From Croceimicrobium sp965658965 (GTDB taxonomy: Bacteria; Bacteroidota; Bacteroidia; Flavobacteriales; Schleiferiaceae), in the NCBI GenBank assembly GCA_965658965.1, contig CBFHVV010000001.1, forward strand, positions 22,139-86,138: 64,000 nucleotides of DNA, given 5' to 3'. The notes beneath the pieces are model-generated. The model saw only the letters and a list, made by a program, of their open reading frames with translations, ran no database searches and was not told the DNA's origin. Numbering within the stretch: position 1 is the stretch's first letter; every line of letters begins with the position of its first letter. Shown one piece after another: positions 1 through 8,396 of this stretch. Made by a program: the position numbers and the translations under genes.

Positions 1-1
1 T

Positions 2-388
2 ATACTCACACCAGAGGTGGAAACTAATGCGCAAGCCGAGTTTAGCAGCAACAATACGCGTTCTAATTTAATAAAGGAAGTAGAATTGAGCAATCTTAGT
101 TTTGAAGTGCTGAGTCCCGAAGGAGAGGATTTTAGCTTTCTATCTTCAGTTACCGTGTTTATAGAAGCTGAAGGTCTGCCTGAAGTAGAACTTGCTTCTT
201 CCGAAAATATTAACCCCAACAGTAGCAAAATTGTCTTACAAACTACGGACCTTAATCTTCAAGACTATTTAAAGAAGGACAGCTACTCAATGCGTATAAA
301 TACGGTTACAGATGAAGTGTTAACTCAAGATTACCGCCTAGAAATTAAAAGTCAATTTTTTGTTTTGGCGGGATTGATTGACTCTTAA
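2..388 (+). CDS. Conserved hypothetical protein, C-terminal part (5' end outside window)
   Basis: The reading frame is already open at the left edge. A GTG at 17 could be read as a start, but the codons before it are open and continue the protein, so I treat this as the last ~128 residues of a longer protein. The visible part is acidic, has no membrane segment or cysteines, and contains motifs such as SPEGEDFSFL and TDEVLTQDY that I recall from small conserved Flavobacteria proteins, usually lipoproteins of unknown function. The stop overlaps the convergent stop of the next gene by 3 nt. Function not assigned. Confidence 0.7.
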   Translation: MLTPEVETNAQAEFSSNNTRSNLIKEVELSNLSFEVLSPEGEDFSFLSSVTVFIEAEGLPEVELASSENINPNSSKIVLQTTDLNLQDYLKKDSYSMRINTVTDEVLTQDYRLEIKSQFFVLAGLIDS

Positions 389-894
389 GTAGTTTTAGGC
401 CGCCGCCTTCCTTGGGTTTTAGCGCTAATTACGGGTTGGTATTTCACCAAATCTAATTGTAAATCTTGGCTCAGCTTTTTAGCAGCAGCAAGCGCATCGG
501 TTTTATTACCATGCTTTTGTACCTCCATCTTTTTTCGGTGGTTAGCACTAAGCAGGAAAATGCCGAAATATTCCGACTTACTCTCAAAACTCGACATGGC
601 ATAACTATAAGCACGGTAAGCATCTTCACGTCTTAAAATGCTTAAGCTCTTAAACTGCTCAAGCGGCTCCCATTTTCCAAACTTCAACCCGAAAATTCGA
701 CTGTAACTACGGAAGCTTTTCTCGCTGGGCTTTATTTCAATGCCATTATAGCTGAAGCTTACAAAAACACCAATAGCAACCATTAGTATTGCTAAAACTT
801 GGAACAGCATATAAAACGAGCCAAGCGTTATTAAAATATAGCCAGCATAAATGGTAGGCTTAGGAAAGACTTTGGCCAGCTTATAATCTAACAT
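385..894 (-). CDS. Small membrane protein of unknown function
   Basis: 169 residues. Residues ~14-50 form two closely spaced hydrophobic segments, followed by a soluble, basic domain that looks beta-rich at first (NGIEIKPSEKSFRSYSRIFG) and ends in a Lys/Arg-rich tail. This two-helix plus PH-like layout is common in Bacteroidota hypotheticals. Another protein in this window (40794-41276) has a similar architecture. Its ATG overlaps the TAA of the upstream BioD-like gene as TAATG at 892-896, so the two are probably translationally coupled. No function is known to me. Confidence 0.7.
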   Translation of the reverse strand: MLDYKLAKVFPKPTIYAGYILITLGSFYMLFQVLAILMVAIGVFVSFSYNGIEIKPSEKSFRSYSRIFGLKFGKWEPLEQFKSLSILRREDAYRAYSYAMSSFESKSEYFGIFLLSANHRKKMEVQKHGNKTDALAAAKKLSQDLQLDLVKYQPVISAKTQGRRRPKTT

Positions 895-2000
895 TAACTC
901 TGACTGATTTTTTTCATGATATAATCTAAATCCACATTTTCCTCAAAAAGATCAATGGCTCTCTTAATCTTCCAAGGAGTGTCGCGGTTTATCTTTACTT
1001 CAATGCGTGAAACTTTTAAAACAACACCATAAGTGTCCAGCTCTGTGTGAAGTAAAGGCGTTTCATAGTCATCGATTATGGCATTGGTTTCATCACTTAC
1101 TTCGCCATCGCCACAAACAATAATTCCACTTAGGGGCCATTCTTCCAATTCGGCTTCGCGATGGATATTAACTATGCGTTCTATCGCATTATCTAAACGG
1201 TGGGCACCGACTACTAATAGAAGATTTTTGCGCTTCTCTAATTTTGTCCTATCGATTACCGTACCCGCAATAACATCGGCCACTTTATTTTTAAGGCTTT
1301 GCGGATTGGCCAAAACCTTGGCGTAAATAGATTTAGCAACCGTTCCCATTACTGGGTAAGCTAAGGTCCTGTCATAGGGCACCATACCCAAAAGAGGAAT
1401 GCCAACACTGTCTAGGTACTTTTGTAGATAAGGCTTAATTTTTTCAATTTTATCTTCTCTAACCTTATTTACAATTATCCCCAAAATGGGTACCTTCTCC
1501 TCGCGGAAAAGAGAAATACACATATTTATCATATCTATAGTAGAGCCTACCCCTCCCTCGGCAATAAATATTACTTGGGCATCTAGCATTTTAGCCACCC
1601 TGGCATTCGATAAGTTTACCACACTGCCTACTCCCGGGTGGCCTGTTCCCTCATGAATAGTAAGCTCCTTTCGGCTCTCTAAAATACTTTTAGCCTTTAG
1701 AATTTTTTCGGGATAATTAAACTGGCTGGGATCATCTAAAAACTCAGTGGTTGCCCCATTGCCAAGAATAACGGGACTGTGAATTTCGGGCATTAGGTCA
1801 AAGCGAATTAAATCGGAAAACAAGATGGTATCCTTATCTACTTTTAAGTCGTTTAGCTCTACAAAAGATTGACCTACGGGTTTGCAATAGCCCACATCAA
1901 CTCCCAATCTCTGTAGGCAATAAGCTAGGCCTAAAGTAGAAGTAGTTTTGCCAACATGTTGCTTCGATGCGGCTACGTATAAAGTTTGGTATTTCTTCAT
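894..2000 (-). CDS. BioD/Pta-N-terminal-like P-loop ATPase with DRTGG-type domain
   Basis: 368 residues. The N-terminal domain is a dethiobiotin-synthetase-like P-loop fold: the Walker A region SKQHVGKTTSTLGL is at ~13-26, followed by CKPVGQ and, later, EGTGHPGVGSV, typical of the BioD and phosphotransacetylase N-terminal family. The C-terminal ~120 residues resemble a DRTGG domain. The catalytic phosphotransacetylase domain of full-length Pta is absent, so this is probably a regulatory or stand-alone ATPase rather than an acetate enzyme. I chose the ATG at 2000, not the TTG directly before it. The gene is coupled by TAATG to the downstream membrane protein. Substrate unknown. Confidence 0.75.
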   Translation of the reverse strand: MKKYQTLYVAASKQHVGKTTSTLGLAYCLQRLGVDVGYCKPVGQSFVELNDLKVDKDTILFSDLIRFDLMPEIHSPVILGNGATTEFLDDPSQFNYPEKILKAKSILESRKELTIHEGTGHPGVGSVVNLSNARVAKMLDAQVIFIAEGGVGSTIDMINMCISLFREEKVPILGIIVNKVREDKIEKIKPYLQKYLDSVGIPLLGMVPYDRTLAYPVMGTVAKSIYAKVLANPQSLKNKVADVIAGTVIDRTKLEKRKNLLLVVGAHRLDNAIERIVNIHREAELEEWPLSGIIVCGDGEVSDETNAIIDDYETPLLHTELDTYGVVLKVSRIEVKINRDTPWKIKRAIDLFEENVDLDYIMKKISQS

Positions 2001-2123
2001 CAAATTATAAATTTTGCTCGCAGGCAGATGCGTTTTTACGGATTTTTAAAGGTACTAATTCACCCTTAATTTTAGAGGAACATTATATTTTCCTCACGAT
2101 TTTAAATTACCGAACTTCGCGCT

Positions 2124-3506
2124 ATGCAGCAAAAAATAAATTGGAATAATTGCTTCAGTCCTTTGCGATATGGAGAAGAAGTGGCAAGGACCGATGAACG
2201 TTCGGTGTATGAGCGTGATTATGATCGAATTATTTTTTCTTCTGCTTTTCGTCGCCTGCAAAACAAAACACAAGTTTTTCCTTTACCCGAACGGGTTTTT
2301 GTTCATAATAGGCTAACCCATTCCTTAGAAGTAGTTAGTGTAGGTCGCTCTTTAGGGATGATGGTGGGCGAGCGCTTGGCGGAACTAGCCGAGGTGAAAG
2401 AGAATAGTCGCTCGGTACAATTTTATCAAGATCAATTAAAAGCGGTTATTTCTGCTGCTTGTTTAGCGCACGATTTAGGTAATCCCGCTTTTGGTCATTC
2501 TGGGGAAGAGGCAATCTCAAAATACTTTTTAGACCGTCAAAACGATCAAGAGTTTCGCTCCGCTTTTAGCGCTGGGGAGTGGGAAGATTTAACCCATTTT
2601 GAAGGAAATGCCAATGCTTTACGCATCTTAACCAAACAATTTAATGGCCGTTTAAAAGGAGGCTACCAAATAACTTACACCACTTTGGCGAGCATTTTAA
2701 AATATCCTTGCGAAAGCTTGGCGCGAGATAAAGCCAAGGGCAAACACCGGTCTAAATTCGGCTATTTCCAGAGCGATGCAGAGGTTTTTGATAAGGTGGT
2801 TAAAGAATTCTGCATGTTGTCTGATAGTGAAGAGCCAAGAGCCTATTTCCGCCATCCTTTTGTTTATTTGGTAGAGGCTGCCGATGATATTTGCTACAGT
2901 ATTATCGACTATGAAGATGCCCATCGCCTTGGAATTCTAAGTTTTACTGAAGTACGTGATGATTTAGTGGCTTTGATTGCGGCAGACGGTAAAAGCGACA
3001 TGAGTCGACTTTATCAGAACCTTGAGACTTTAAGAGAAGATAAAAACGAGTCGGTTGCCTACTTGCGTGCCAAAGCAATTACTGCATTAGTAAACCGTTG
3101 TGCGGATAGCTTTATGAGTAACCGTGAGCAAATTTTAGCAGGACAATTTAAAACTAGCTTGCTAGACTCATTGGCAGATCTGAAACAGCCGCTAAGCATT
3201 ATTGAGAAGAAATCAATCGGTAGGATTTATAACCATGAATCGGTGATAAAAATTGAGCTGGCAGGCTTTAAAATTATGAGTGGGCTTATTGAGGATTTGG
3301 TAGAAGCGGTTTTAATTGGCCAAGACCAAGCGCAAAAGAGACATTATAAAATATTGAGCTTAATCCCCAGTCAGTATAAATACCCATCTGGCGCAAGCCC
3401 TTACGAAAAAGTAATGACCGTTTTAGATTACGTAAGTGGAATGACGGATAATTATGCGCTAGAACTTTATCGAAATTTGCGCGGAATTTCGGTGCCGGCG
3501 GTTTAG
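2124..3506 (+). CDS. dgt: Deoxyguanosinetriphosphate triphosphohydrolase (dGTPase)
   Basis: 460 residues, the normal size for the HD-domain dGTPase family, which hydrolyses dGTP (or other dNTPs) to the nucleoside and tripolyphosphate and so trims dNTP pools. The metal-binding HD signature is visible: RLTHSLEV at ~62-69, then CLAHDLGNPAFGHSGE at ~112-127 with the His-Asp pair, and a later Asp in the EAADDICYSIID segment at ~250. The N-terminal DERSVYERDYDRIIFSSAFRR segment (in two parts) is also characteristic. It ends with a convergent 4-nt overlap with the FMN reductase gene. It is a stand-alone cytoplasmic gene. Confidence 0.92.
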   Translation: MQQKINWNNCFSPLRYGEEVARTDERSVYERDYDRIIFSSAFRRLQNKTQVFPLPERVFVHNRLTHSLEVVSVGRSLGMMVGERLAELAEVKENSRSVQFYQDQLKAVISAACLAHDLGNPAFGHSGEEAISKYFLDRQNDQEFRSAFSAGEWEDLTHFEGNANALRILTKQFNGRLKGGYQITYTTLASILKYPCESLARDKAKGKHRSKFGYFQSDAEVFDKVVKEFCMLSDSEEPRAYFRHPFVYLVEAADDICYSIIDYEDAHRLGILSFTEVRDDLVALIAADGKSDMSRLYQNLETLREDKNESVAYLRAKAITALVNRCADSFMSNREQILAGQFKTSLLDSLADLKQPLSIIEKKSIGRIYNHESVIKIELAGFKIMSGLIEDLVEAVLIGQDQAQKRHYKILSLIPSQYKYPSGASPYEKVMTVLDYVSGMTDNYALELYRNLRGISVPAV

Positions 3507-4048
3507 GGTTTCAGTTTCTCGGCGAAGCTTAAAAAGTTTTCTAAAAAAGCCTCTTGCTGCTTAGCATAAGCGTCGCTAATAATATGCCCTTCCTCATCAA
3601 TAACCTGGTCCATTTTGCTTACCGTAAGCATGCTCGGATGCGGGAAACCATGAATGCTTAAAACTGATTGTTGCAGTTGATACGCGGCTCTAATTCCCCC
3701 CATTGCGCCAGTAGAACCAGTAGCTACACCAATTGCTTTGTGCTTAAAAGGATCTTTGGCATAAACGTCAATGAAATTTTTTAGCCCAGAGCTAATGGCA
3801 CCATTGTACTCGGGTGTTAAAAAAATAAAGGCCTCAGTTTTTGCTAATTCTTCTTTTAGGGCTAAATGCTTCGGGTCTGGGTTTTCGAGCAGATTTATAC
3901 GCTCCTCAAAGGGGGGGAGCTGAATCTCGCTCAGGTCAATTATTGCAACCTCGTGGCCTTGATTGTGAATGGCTCTTTCTAATGCTATTGCAATGCGATG
4001 ACTAATTCTTCCCTTGCGAGTACTGCTGGAAATGATATTGATTTTCAT
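3503..4048 (-). CDS. NADPH-dependent FMN reductase family protein
   Basis: 181 residues with a flavodoxin-like fold. The phosphate-binding loop SSSTRKGRISHRI lies at the N-terminus (~7-19), and the family signature TPEYNGAISSGLKNFID at ~97-113 is clear. A glycine-rich segment (GVATGSTGAMGG) follows, near residue 127. Members of this family reduce FMN or quinones/azo compounds with NAD(P)H; the sequence does not tell the substrate. It is transcribed alone, converging on dgt. Cytoplasmic. Confidence 0.85.
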   Translation of the reverse strand: MKINIISSSTRKGRISHRIAIALERAIHNQGHEVAIIDLSEIQLPPFEERINLLENPDPKHLALKEELAKTEAFIFLTPEYNGAISSGLKNFIDVYAKDPFKHKAIGVATGSTGAMGGIRAAYQLQQSVLSIHGFPHPSMLTVSKMDQVIDEEGHIISDAYAKQQEAFLENFLSFAEKLKP

Positions 4049-4088
4049 AAATGAAAGCTAAAAATTAGCATGAGCTTTAAGGTTGTGT

Positions 4089-4835
4089 TTAAATTACTGC
4101 GATTTCTTCGCTTTGGAGCCAGCCCAATTTTCCGTCGGGTAATTTAATTTTCGACCAATCCTCAAATTGTTCTAAACGCAGGGCTTTGGTTCCCTCGTGC
4201 AAGATAAAAACATCATCGGCACTTTCCGAAGGTCCGCTTTTAACATAGCTGGAATCTTCTAAAAGGATTACCCCTTGGTTATTGTTTAAATAGCTTTGGT
4301 GGCTCCAAGCTAAAATTAAGGATAAAATACCGCTGCTTAAGCCTACCACAATGGCAATAAAGCCAAGTCTTAAGTACGGACTAAACAGGTAGGCGGCAAA
4401 GCCAATGGTTGCGAGTACAAATGCAATTAGCGCAAGGCGGCCCCAGTTATCGGGGCTAAATAATCTTATGATGGCCAAGCGGCTGGCCTGAAATAAATTT
4501 ACGGGAACCTCCTCAAAGCGATCAATCGTTTTTTGACGAGCTATTTCTAGGTTGTGGCGTATTTCGTCATCTTGGGGTTTCAGCTTTAAGGCTTTTTCAA
4601 AATGCAAGATACTCTTGCCAATATTCCCTTCTTGAAAATAGGCATTCCCCATATTAAAGTGGAGCGCGGCACTTTGTTCACCGCTACTATATATACTGTC
4701 GTAGATGCGAATGGCCTCAATATATTTTTCTTCCTGGTAGGCGCTATTGGCTTTTGAGAATAGCACATTTTGGGGCTGAGCACTATATGCTGAAAATAGG
4801 CTAAGGCTACATAAAAGGAGGATTAAGTTTTTCAT
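4089..4835 (-). CDS. batE: BatE: TPR and SH3-like membrane protein
   Basis: 248 residues. A signal sequence is followed by TPR repeats (~25-105, with AALHFNMGNAYFQEGN and the partner helix HFEKALKLKPQDDEIRHNL), two transmembrane helices (~135-180), and a C-terminal SH3-like domain ending SKIKLPDGKLGWLQSEEIAVI (in two parts). This is the classic BatE layout. It is the last gene of the moxR-bat operon; its ATG overlaps the stop of batD by 4 nt (ATGA). Bat proteins are thought to form an envelope complex linked to aerotolerance, but the biochemical role is not established. Confidence 0.85.
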   Translation of the reverse strand: MKNLILLLCSLSLFSAYSAQPQNVLFSKANSAYQEEKYIEAIRIYDSIYSSGEQSAALHFNMGNAYFQEGNIGKSILHFEKALKLKPQDDEIRHNLEIARQKTIDRFEEVPVNLFQASRLAIIRLFSPDNWGRLALIAFVLATIGFAAYLFSPYLRLGFIAIVVGLSSGILSLILAWSHQSYLNNNQGVILLEDSSYVKSGPSESADDVFILHEGTKALRLEQFEDWSKIKLPDGKLGWLQSEEIAVI

Positions 4836-6571
4836 AATTCACCTTCAATTTTGGTTAAGAGGACAGTAGCTTCCTCATAATCATTTTTAGCAGTAGTCAT
4901 GGTCGCTTGGGTGTAGCGAGCCATTTCCGACTGCTCAATAATTTTTAATAGACGCGTTTGGGTGTCGGCTGAAAGTCCTCTTTTGGAGAGTTCGGCTTGC
5001 AGACTTTCCCGCGATTGCTCGTGGGCGGGCATCTTAAGTTTATCGGCAAAATAGCCCCAAAGTGCTTCTAATAGCGCTAAGTAGAATTCGGCAGGCTGAT
5101 TTTGATCGAGGGCTTTTTTGGCACTTTTTAGCCTTTTGGTTGCTTTTTTAGCGGCCTTTTGCTCGCGTAAAGCGCCAGGGTTAGCGCGCTTCGCATTTTC
5201 CTTGGTCCAAATAAAGTAGAGGCCTACATTAAGCAGTGCAATTAGGGCTAAGAAAATCCAGAAACGGCTGCTCAACCAAAAGCTATCGTCGCTTTTATAC
5301 CATCTGCCAGACTTAGTTTTAATGAAGAGTATTTCCTTAGAAAGAAAGTTTACCTCTTCCTTTTCGGTGTTATTCATCTTGGCTTGACCAGTGAGGGGCG
5401 ATACCTGACCACCACTAACATTAACCTCGAAGGCCTCGCTTTGAATAGTTTCATAGCGCTTGGTTTCGGGATTAAAATAACTAAACTCAATCGGCTCAAT
5501 TTTATAGGTTCCGCCATAGCGTGGCACTAAGAGGTACTCAATAAGCTTGGAACCGCGCATACCATAGGTGCCCACGGAGCTGCGCTCGGTTATTTCTGGG
5601 TCGAAAACCTCAAAGGCTTGGGGAAATTCAGGTTTAGGTAAATCCGCTAGTTTAATATTGCCTGTTCCCTTAAGTTCAATGCGCAGGCTAATACTTTCAT
5701 CGGTGCTGATCTCCGTATTGCTGATACTCACCTTAAAATCGTAATCGCCTACCGCGCCACTAAAGTTAGAAGGCTTGCCCTTATCGGGTAGAGGTTTTAC
5801 CTCGATGCTGGGGAATTGAGTGTTGAGGGCTATGTTTTGACTGCGAGTAATGGGGAAACCAAAAATATCTCGCCGTCCTGAGCTTTTACGAACGGGAACA
5901 TTTAAGCCAATATTACCAGCTTGCAAATCGCCAGTTTGCTGCGGAATAAGTACCATTCTCTGCAGGTCTGCGGCAATGTAGCGTTGGCCATTAATGTATT
6001 CTTCGGTAGTTTCAATGCGCTTTTGCTCGATGTTTTCACGGTAAAAACCTTTAAAGCTGGGCTCCTCACTAAAGCTGTGTTGACCAATTTCGGTGCGGAA
6101 GTACAAACGGTAACGTGCGAAGATGGGTTCGCCTTGATAGACGCTTTGCTTGGAGACTAGACCTTTGAAGATAAGGTCTTTACTTTCTTCTTTCGCCGCC
6201 GCTGCTCGTTTTTCAATAACCTGAATTTCTAAATTTTCGGTGCGGTAGGTCTTACTGTCCACTTTAATGTAGGCCGGCCCAATGGTGAAGTTGCCGATAT
6301 TATTGGCTTGCAGAACATAGCTATAAGTTAAATTAAAGCGCGTGCCACTATTATCCATGTAAGTGCTAACCGAAGTGTTGGGGCCTCCTAAAACTCTGAA
6401 ACCATTAAACTCGGGTGCGCGAAAGCTTTCTCCCTTTTGATTTACTTTAAATTCTACCGCAAAGCGTTGTCCTTGCTCTATTTTTTTGCGTGCTACACTT
6501 ACGGTAAAGCTTACCTGGGCAAGGCTAGAAAAACTTAGTAAAAGGGCTATATAGAGGCTCAGTTTTTTCAT
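4832..6571 (-). CDS. batD: BatD: aerotolerance operon exported protein
   Basis: 579 residues from the ATG at 6571, which shares one base with the batC stop (TGATG); in-frame TTG and GTG codons just upstream are less likely starts. An N-terminal signal peptide (MKKLSLYIALLLSFSSLAQ) is followed by Ig-like beta-rich BatD domains in the periplasm (VSFTVSVARKKIEQGQRF, then repeated E-x-I/L-L-V-P type strands). A single transmembrane helix at ~435-455 precedes a Lys-rich cytoplasmic tail with a helical bundle. Family length and operon position fit BatD. Probably a scaffold for the VWA proteins BatA and BatB. Confidence 0.87.
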   Translation of the reverse strand: MKKLSLYIALLLSFSSLAQVSFTVSVARKKIEQGQRFAVEFKVNQKGESFRAPEFNGFRVLGGPNTSVSTYMDNSGTRFNLTYSYVLQANNIGNFTIGPAYIKVDSKTYRTENLEIQVIEKRAAAAKEESKDLIFKGLVSKQSVYQGEPIFARYRLYFRTEIGQHSFSEEPSFKGFYRENIEQKRIETTEEYINGQRYIAADLQRMVLIPQQTGDLQAGNIGLNVPVRKSSGRRDIFGFPITRSQNIALNTQFPSIEVKPLPDKGKPSNFSGAVGDYDFKVSISNTEISTDESISLRIELKGTGNIKLADLPKPEFPQAFEVFDPEITERSSVGTYGMRGSKLIEYLLVPRYGGTYKIEPIEFSYFNPETKRYETIQSEAFEVNVSGGQVSPLTGQAKMNNTEKEEVNFLSKEILFIKTKSGRWYKSDDSFWLSSRFWIFLALIALLNVGLYFIWTKENAKRANPGALREQKAAKKATKRLKSAKKALDQNQPAEFYLALLEALWGYFADKLKMPAHEQSRESLQAELSKRGLSADTQTRLLKIIEQSEMARYTQATMTTAKNDYEEATVLLTKIEGEL

Positions 6572-7368
6572 CACCAATCTTTTGCACTTTTTATAGGTTT
6601 CGCCTTAATTTTTTGCTGTAATAATTTCTTTTGCAGCTTTTCTTCATCGCGGTTTAGAGCCTCTAAAAGACGCTCGGCATTAGCGCGGCTAATTTTACTT
6701 TTACCTTCCTCAGGCGACTTTTCCTGATTTTTTTTGTCTTGCTCTTTTTTGTCCTTATTCTGCTGCTGATCCTCCTTGTTCTGATCCTTGTTCTGATCTT
6801 GCTGCTCTTTATCTTGCTTTTGATCTTTTTTATCCTGCTCTTTCTGATCCTGCTCCTTTTGATCTTTTTCTTGATCATCTTTTTCTTGATCGTCCTTTTG
6901 ATCCTCGTTTTTATTTTGCTTTTCCTGCTGCTCTTGCTTTTTCTTTTGGCGGATGGCTTGGCTAAGATTATAGCGAGTTTCTTCGTCTTGAGGATTTAGG
7001 GTAAGCGCCTTTTTATAGGCATCAATCGCCTCTTCTAATTTCTTTTCTTGCAGATGGGTATTACCAATATTATGAAGTGCCTCAGCTTGCTCCTCTTTTG
7101 TTTCTGCTAAGCTTAAGCTTTTTTCAAAGGCCGTCAGTGCTTCTTCATAACGCTCCTGCTTATAGAGGGCATCTCCCAAGTTGAAATTACCCAAAGCTTG
7201 GTTTTTTTCTTCGGCATTAAGCGCTCTGCGATAAGCAACTTCAGCCTCATCGAACTTATTGGCTTCGTAAAGCTTATTCCCCTCTTTAATTTTAGTAGTA
7301 CTGTTTTGCGCAGTAAGGGTCAAGCCAAGAAGCGCAGCAAAAAGTGTGTAGAGATTCTTGCTTATCAT
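6571..7368 (-). CDS. batC: BatC: TPR protein with extremely charged C-terminal tract
   Basis: 265 residues. A signal peptide (to ~20) is followed by three or four TPR units (~25-140; ANKFDEAEVAYRRAL, QALGNFNLGDALYKQ, EALHNIGNTHLQEKK, ALTLNPQDEETRYNL). Residues ~145-225 are almost wholly K, Q, D, E and N in short irregular repeats (EKDQKEQDQKEQD and similar). This low-complexity region is likely disordered. The gene overlaps batB by 4 nt and batD by 1 nt. In the family, BatC-type TPR proteins accompany the BatA/BatB VWA proteins. The tract is coding, not a non-coding repeat. Confidence 0.85.
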   Translation of the reverse strand: MISKNLYTLFAALLGLTLTAQNSTTKIKEGNKLYEANKFDEAEVAYRRALNAEEKNQALGNFNLGDALYKQERYEEALTAFEKSLSLAETKEEQAEALHNIGNTHLQEKKLEEAIDAYKKALTLNPQDEETRYNLSQAIRQKKKQEQQEKQNKNEDQKDDQEKDDQEKDQKEQDQKEQDKKDQKQDKEQQDQNKDQNKEDQQQNKDKKEQDKKNQEKSPEEGKSKISRANAERLLEALNRDEEKLQKKLLQQKIKAKPIKSAKDW

Positions 7369-8396
7369 TTCTTAAATAAATTAAGGTTCTTAAACCATTG
7401 CGTTTTGCGTTCAAGTATAAACACATCTAAAAGCAAAAGGAGAAGGGCAGGGGCTAAAAGCCATTGAAACTGATCTTCATAATCGGCAAAGAGGCTAGTT
7501 TCAAACTGCTTTTTTTCCATGGTGCTAATTTCCTCCATTAAAAAATTAACACTGGCACGGGTGCTATTGCCAGAAGCATATTTACCCTCACTGCTGCTAG
7601 CTATTTTCTTAAGCAGAGTATTGTTTAGCTTGGTAATAACCACTTCGTTATTCTGGTCTTTTTTATAGCCCACTCTGCGAGAACCGCGCATTTCGGGGAT
7701 GGGGCCGCCGCGTTCACTGCCAATGCCTAGGGTGTATATGCTAATTTGCTGTTCTTTTGCTTCTTCAATAGCATCCTCAATCCCTTCTTCATGGTCTTCC
7801 CCATCGCTAATAATTACCAATAGGCGATTTTTCTGATCGGCATCATCGAAATATTGAGTGGCTAATTCGATGGCTTCCCCAATGGCAGTTCCCTGTGAAG
7901 GAATTAAATCGGTGTTAATGTTTTTTAAGAAGAGTCGCGCAGCACCGTAATCGGTAGTGATAGGCAGCTGCGGATAGGCTCGACCAGCGTAGGTGATAAT
8001 TCCTACTCTATCACTCACTAGCTCATCTAGCGTACGTGAAATAAGGAGCTTAGCTCTTTCCAAACGATTTGGTTGCACATCTTCCGCAAGCATACTTTTA
8101 CTAACGTCAATGGCAAAAACAATGTCTACTCCTTCGCGTTGCACTTCTTCTAAACGCGAGCCAACCTGCGGATTTACTAGTGCCAGCGCCAGCAAGGCAA
8201 TGATAGTAAGGGAGAAAATTAGCTTTAAAAAAGGCTTGTTTTTGGAGCGTTCCGGACTAAGTTTTTGCAGTAATTCACGGTCGCCAAAATAGTTTTGAGC
8301 CTTTTTCTTCCACCTTAAAAAAAGACCATAAAATACCAGTACTGCAGGGATAAGCAGTAATAGGTAAAAGTATTGTGGTTCCTCTAGCTGGTACAT
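7365..8396 (-). CDS. batB: BatB: VWA-domain membrane protein
   Basis: 343 residues: two N-terminal transmembrane helices (~10-28 and ~58-78), a von Willebrand factor A domain, and a C-terminal helix near 310-328. The MIDAS metal-site motif D-x-S-x-S is intact in VFAIDVSKSMLAEDVQPNR (~91-109), and the second MIDAS region is seen around TYAGRAYPQLPITTD and IISDGEDHEEG. The start ATG shares one base with the batA stop (TAATG at 8394-8398). BatA and BatB are tandem paralogues that are thought to interact at the inner membrane with other Bat proteins. Confidence 0.9.
   Translation of the reverse strand: MYQLEEPQYFYLLLLIPAVLVFYGLFLRWKKKAQNYFGDRELLQKLSPERSKNKPFLKLIFSLTIIALLALALVNPQVGSRLEEVQREGVDIVFAIDVSKSMLAEDVQPNRLERAKLLISRTLDELVSDRVGIITYAGRAYPQLPITTDYGAARLFLKNINTDLIPSQGTAIGEAIELATQYFDDADQKNRLLVIISDGEDHEEGIEDAIEEAKEQQISIYTLGIGSERGGPIPEMRGSRRVGYKKDQNNEVVITKLNNTLLKKIASSSEGKYASGNSTRASVNFLMEEISTMEKKQFETSLFADYEDQFQWLLAPALLLLLLDVFILERKTQWFKNLNLFKK

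Noticed and set aside
6739..6999. Plus-strand open frame encoding almost only Leu, Ile, Val and Phe
   Set aside because: It is the antisense of the K/Q/D/E tract in batC; the composition follows from the complementary codons.
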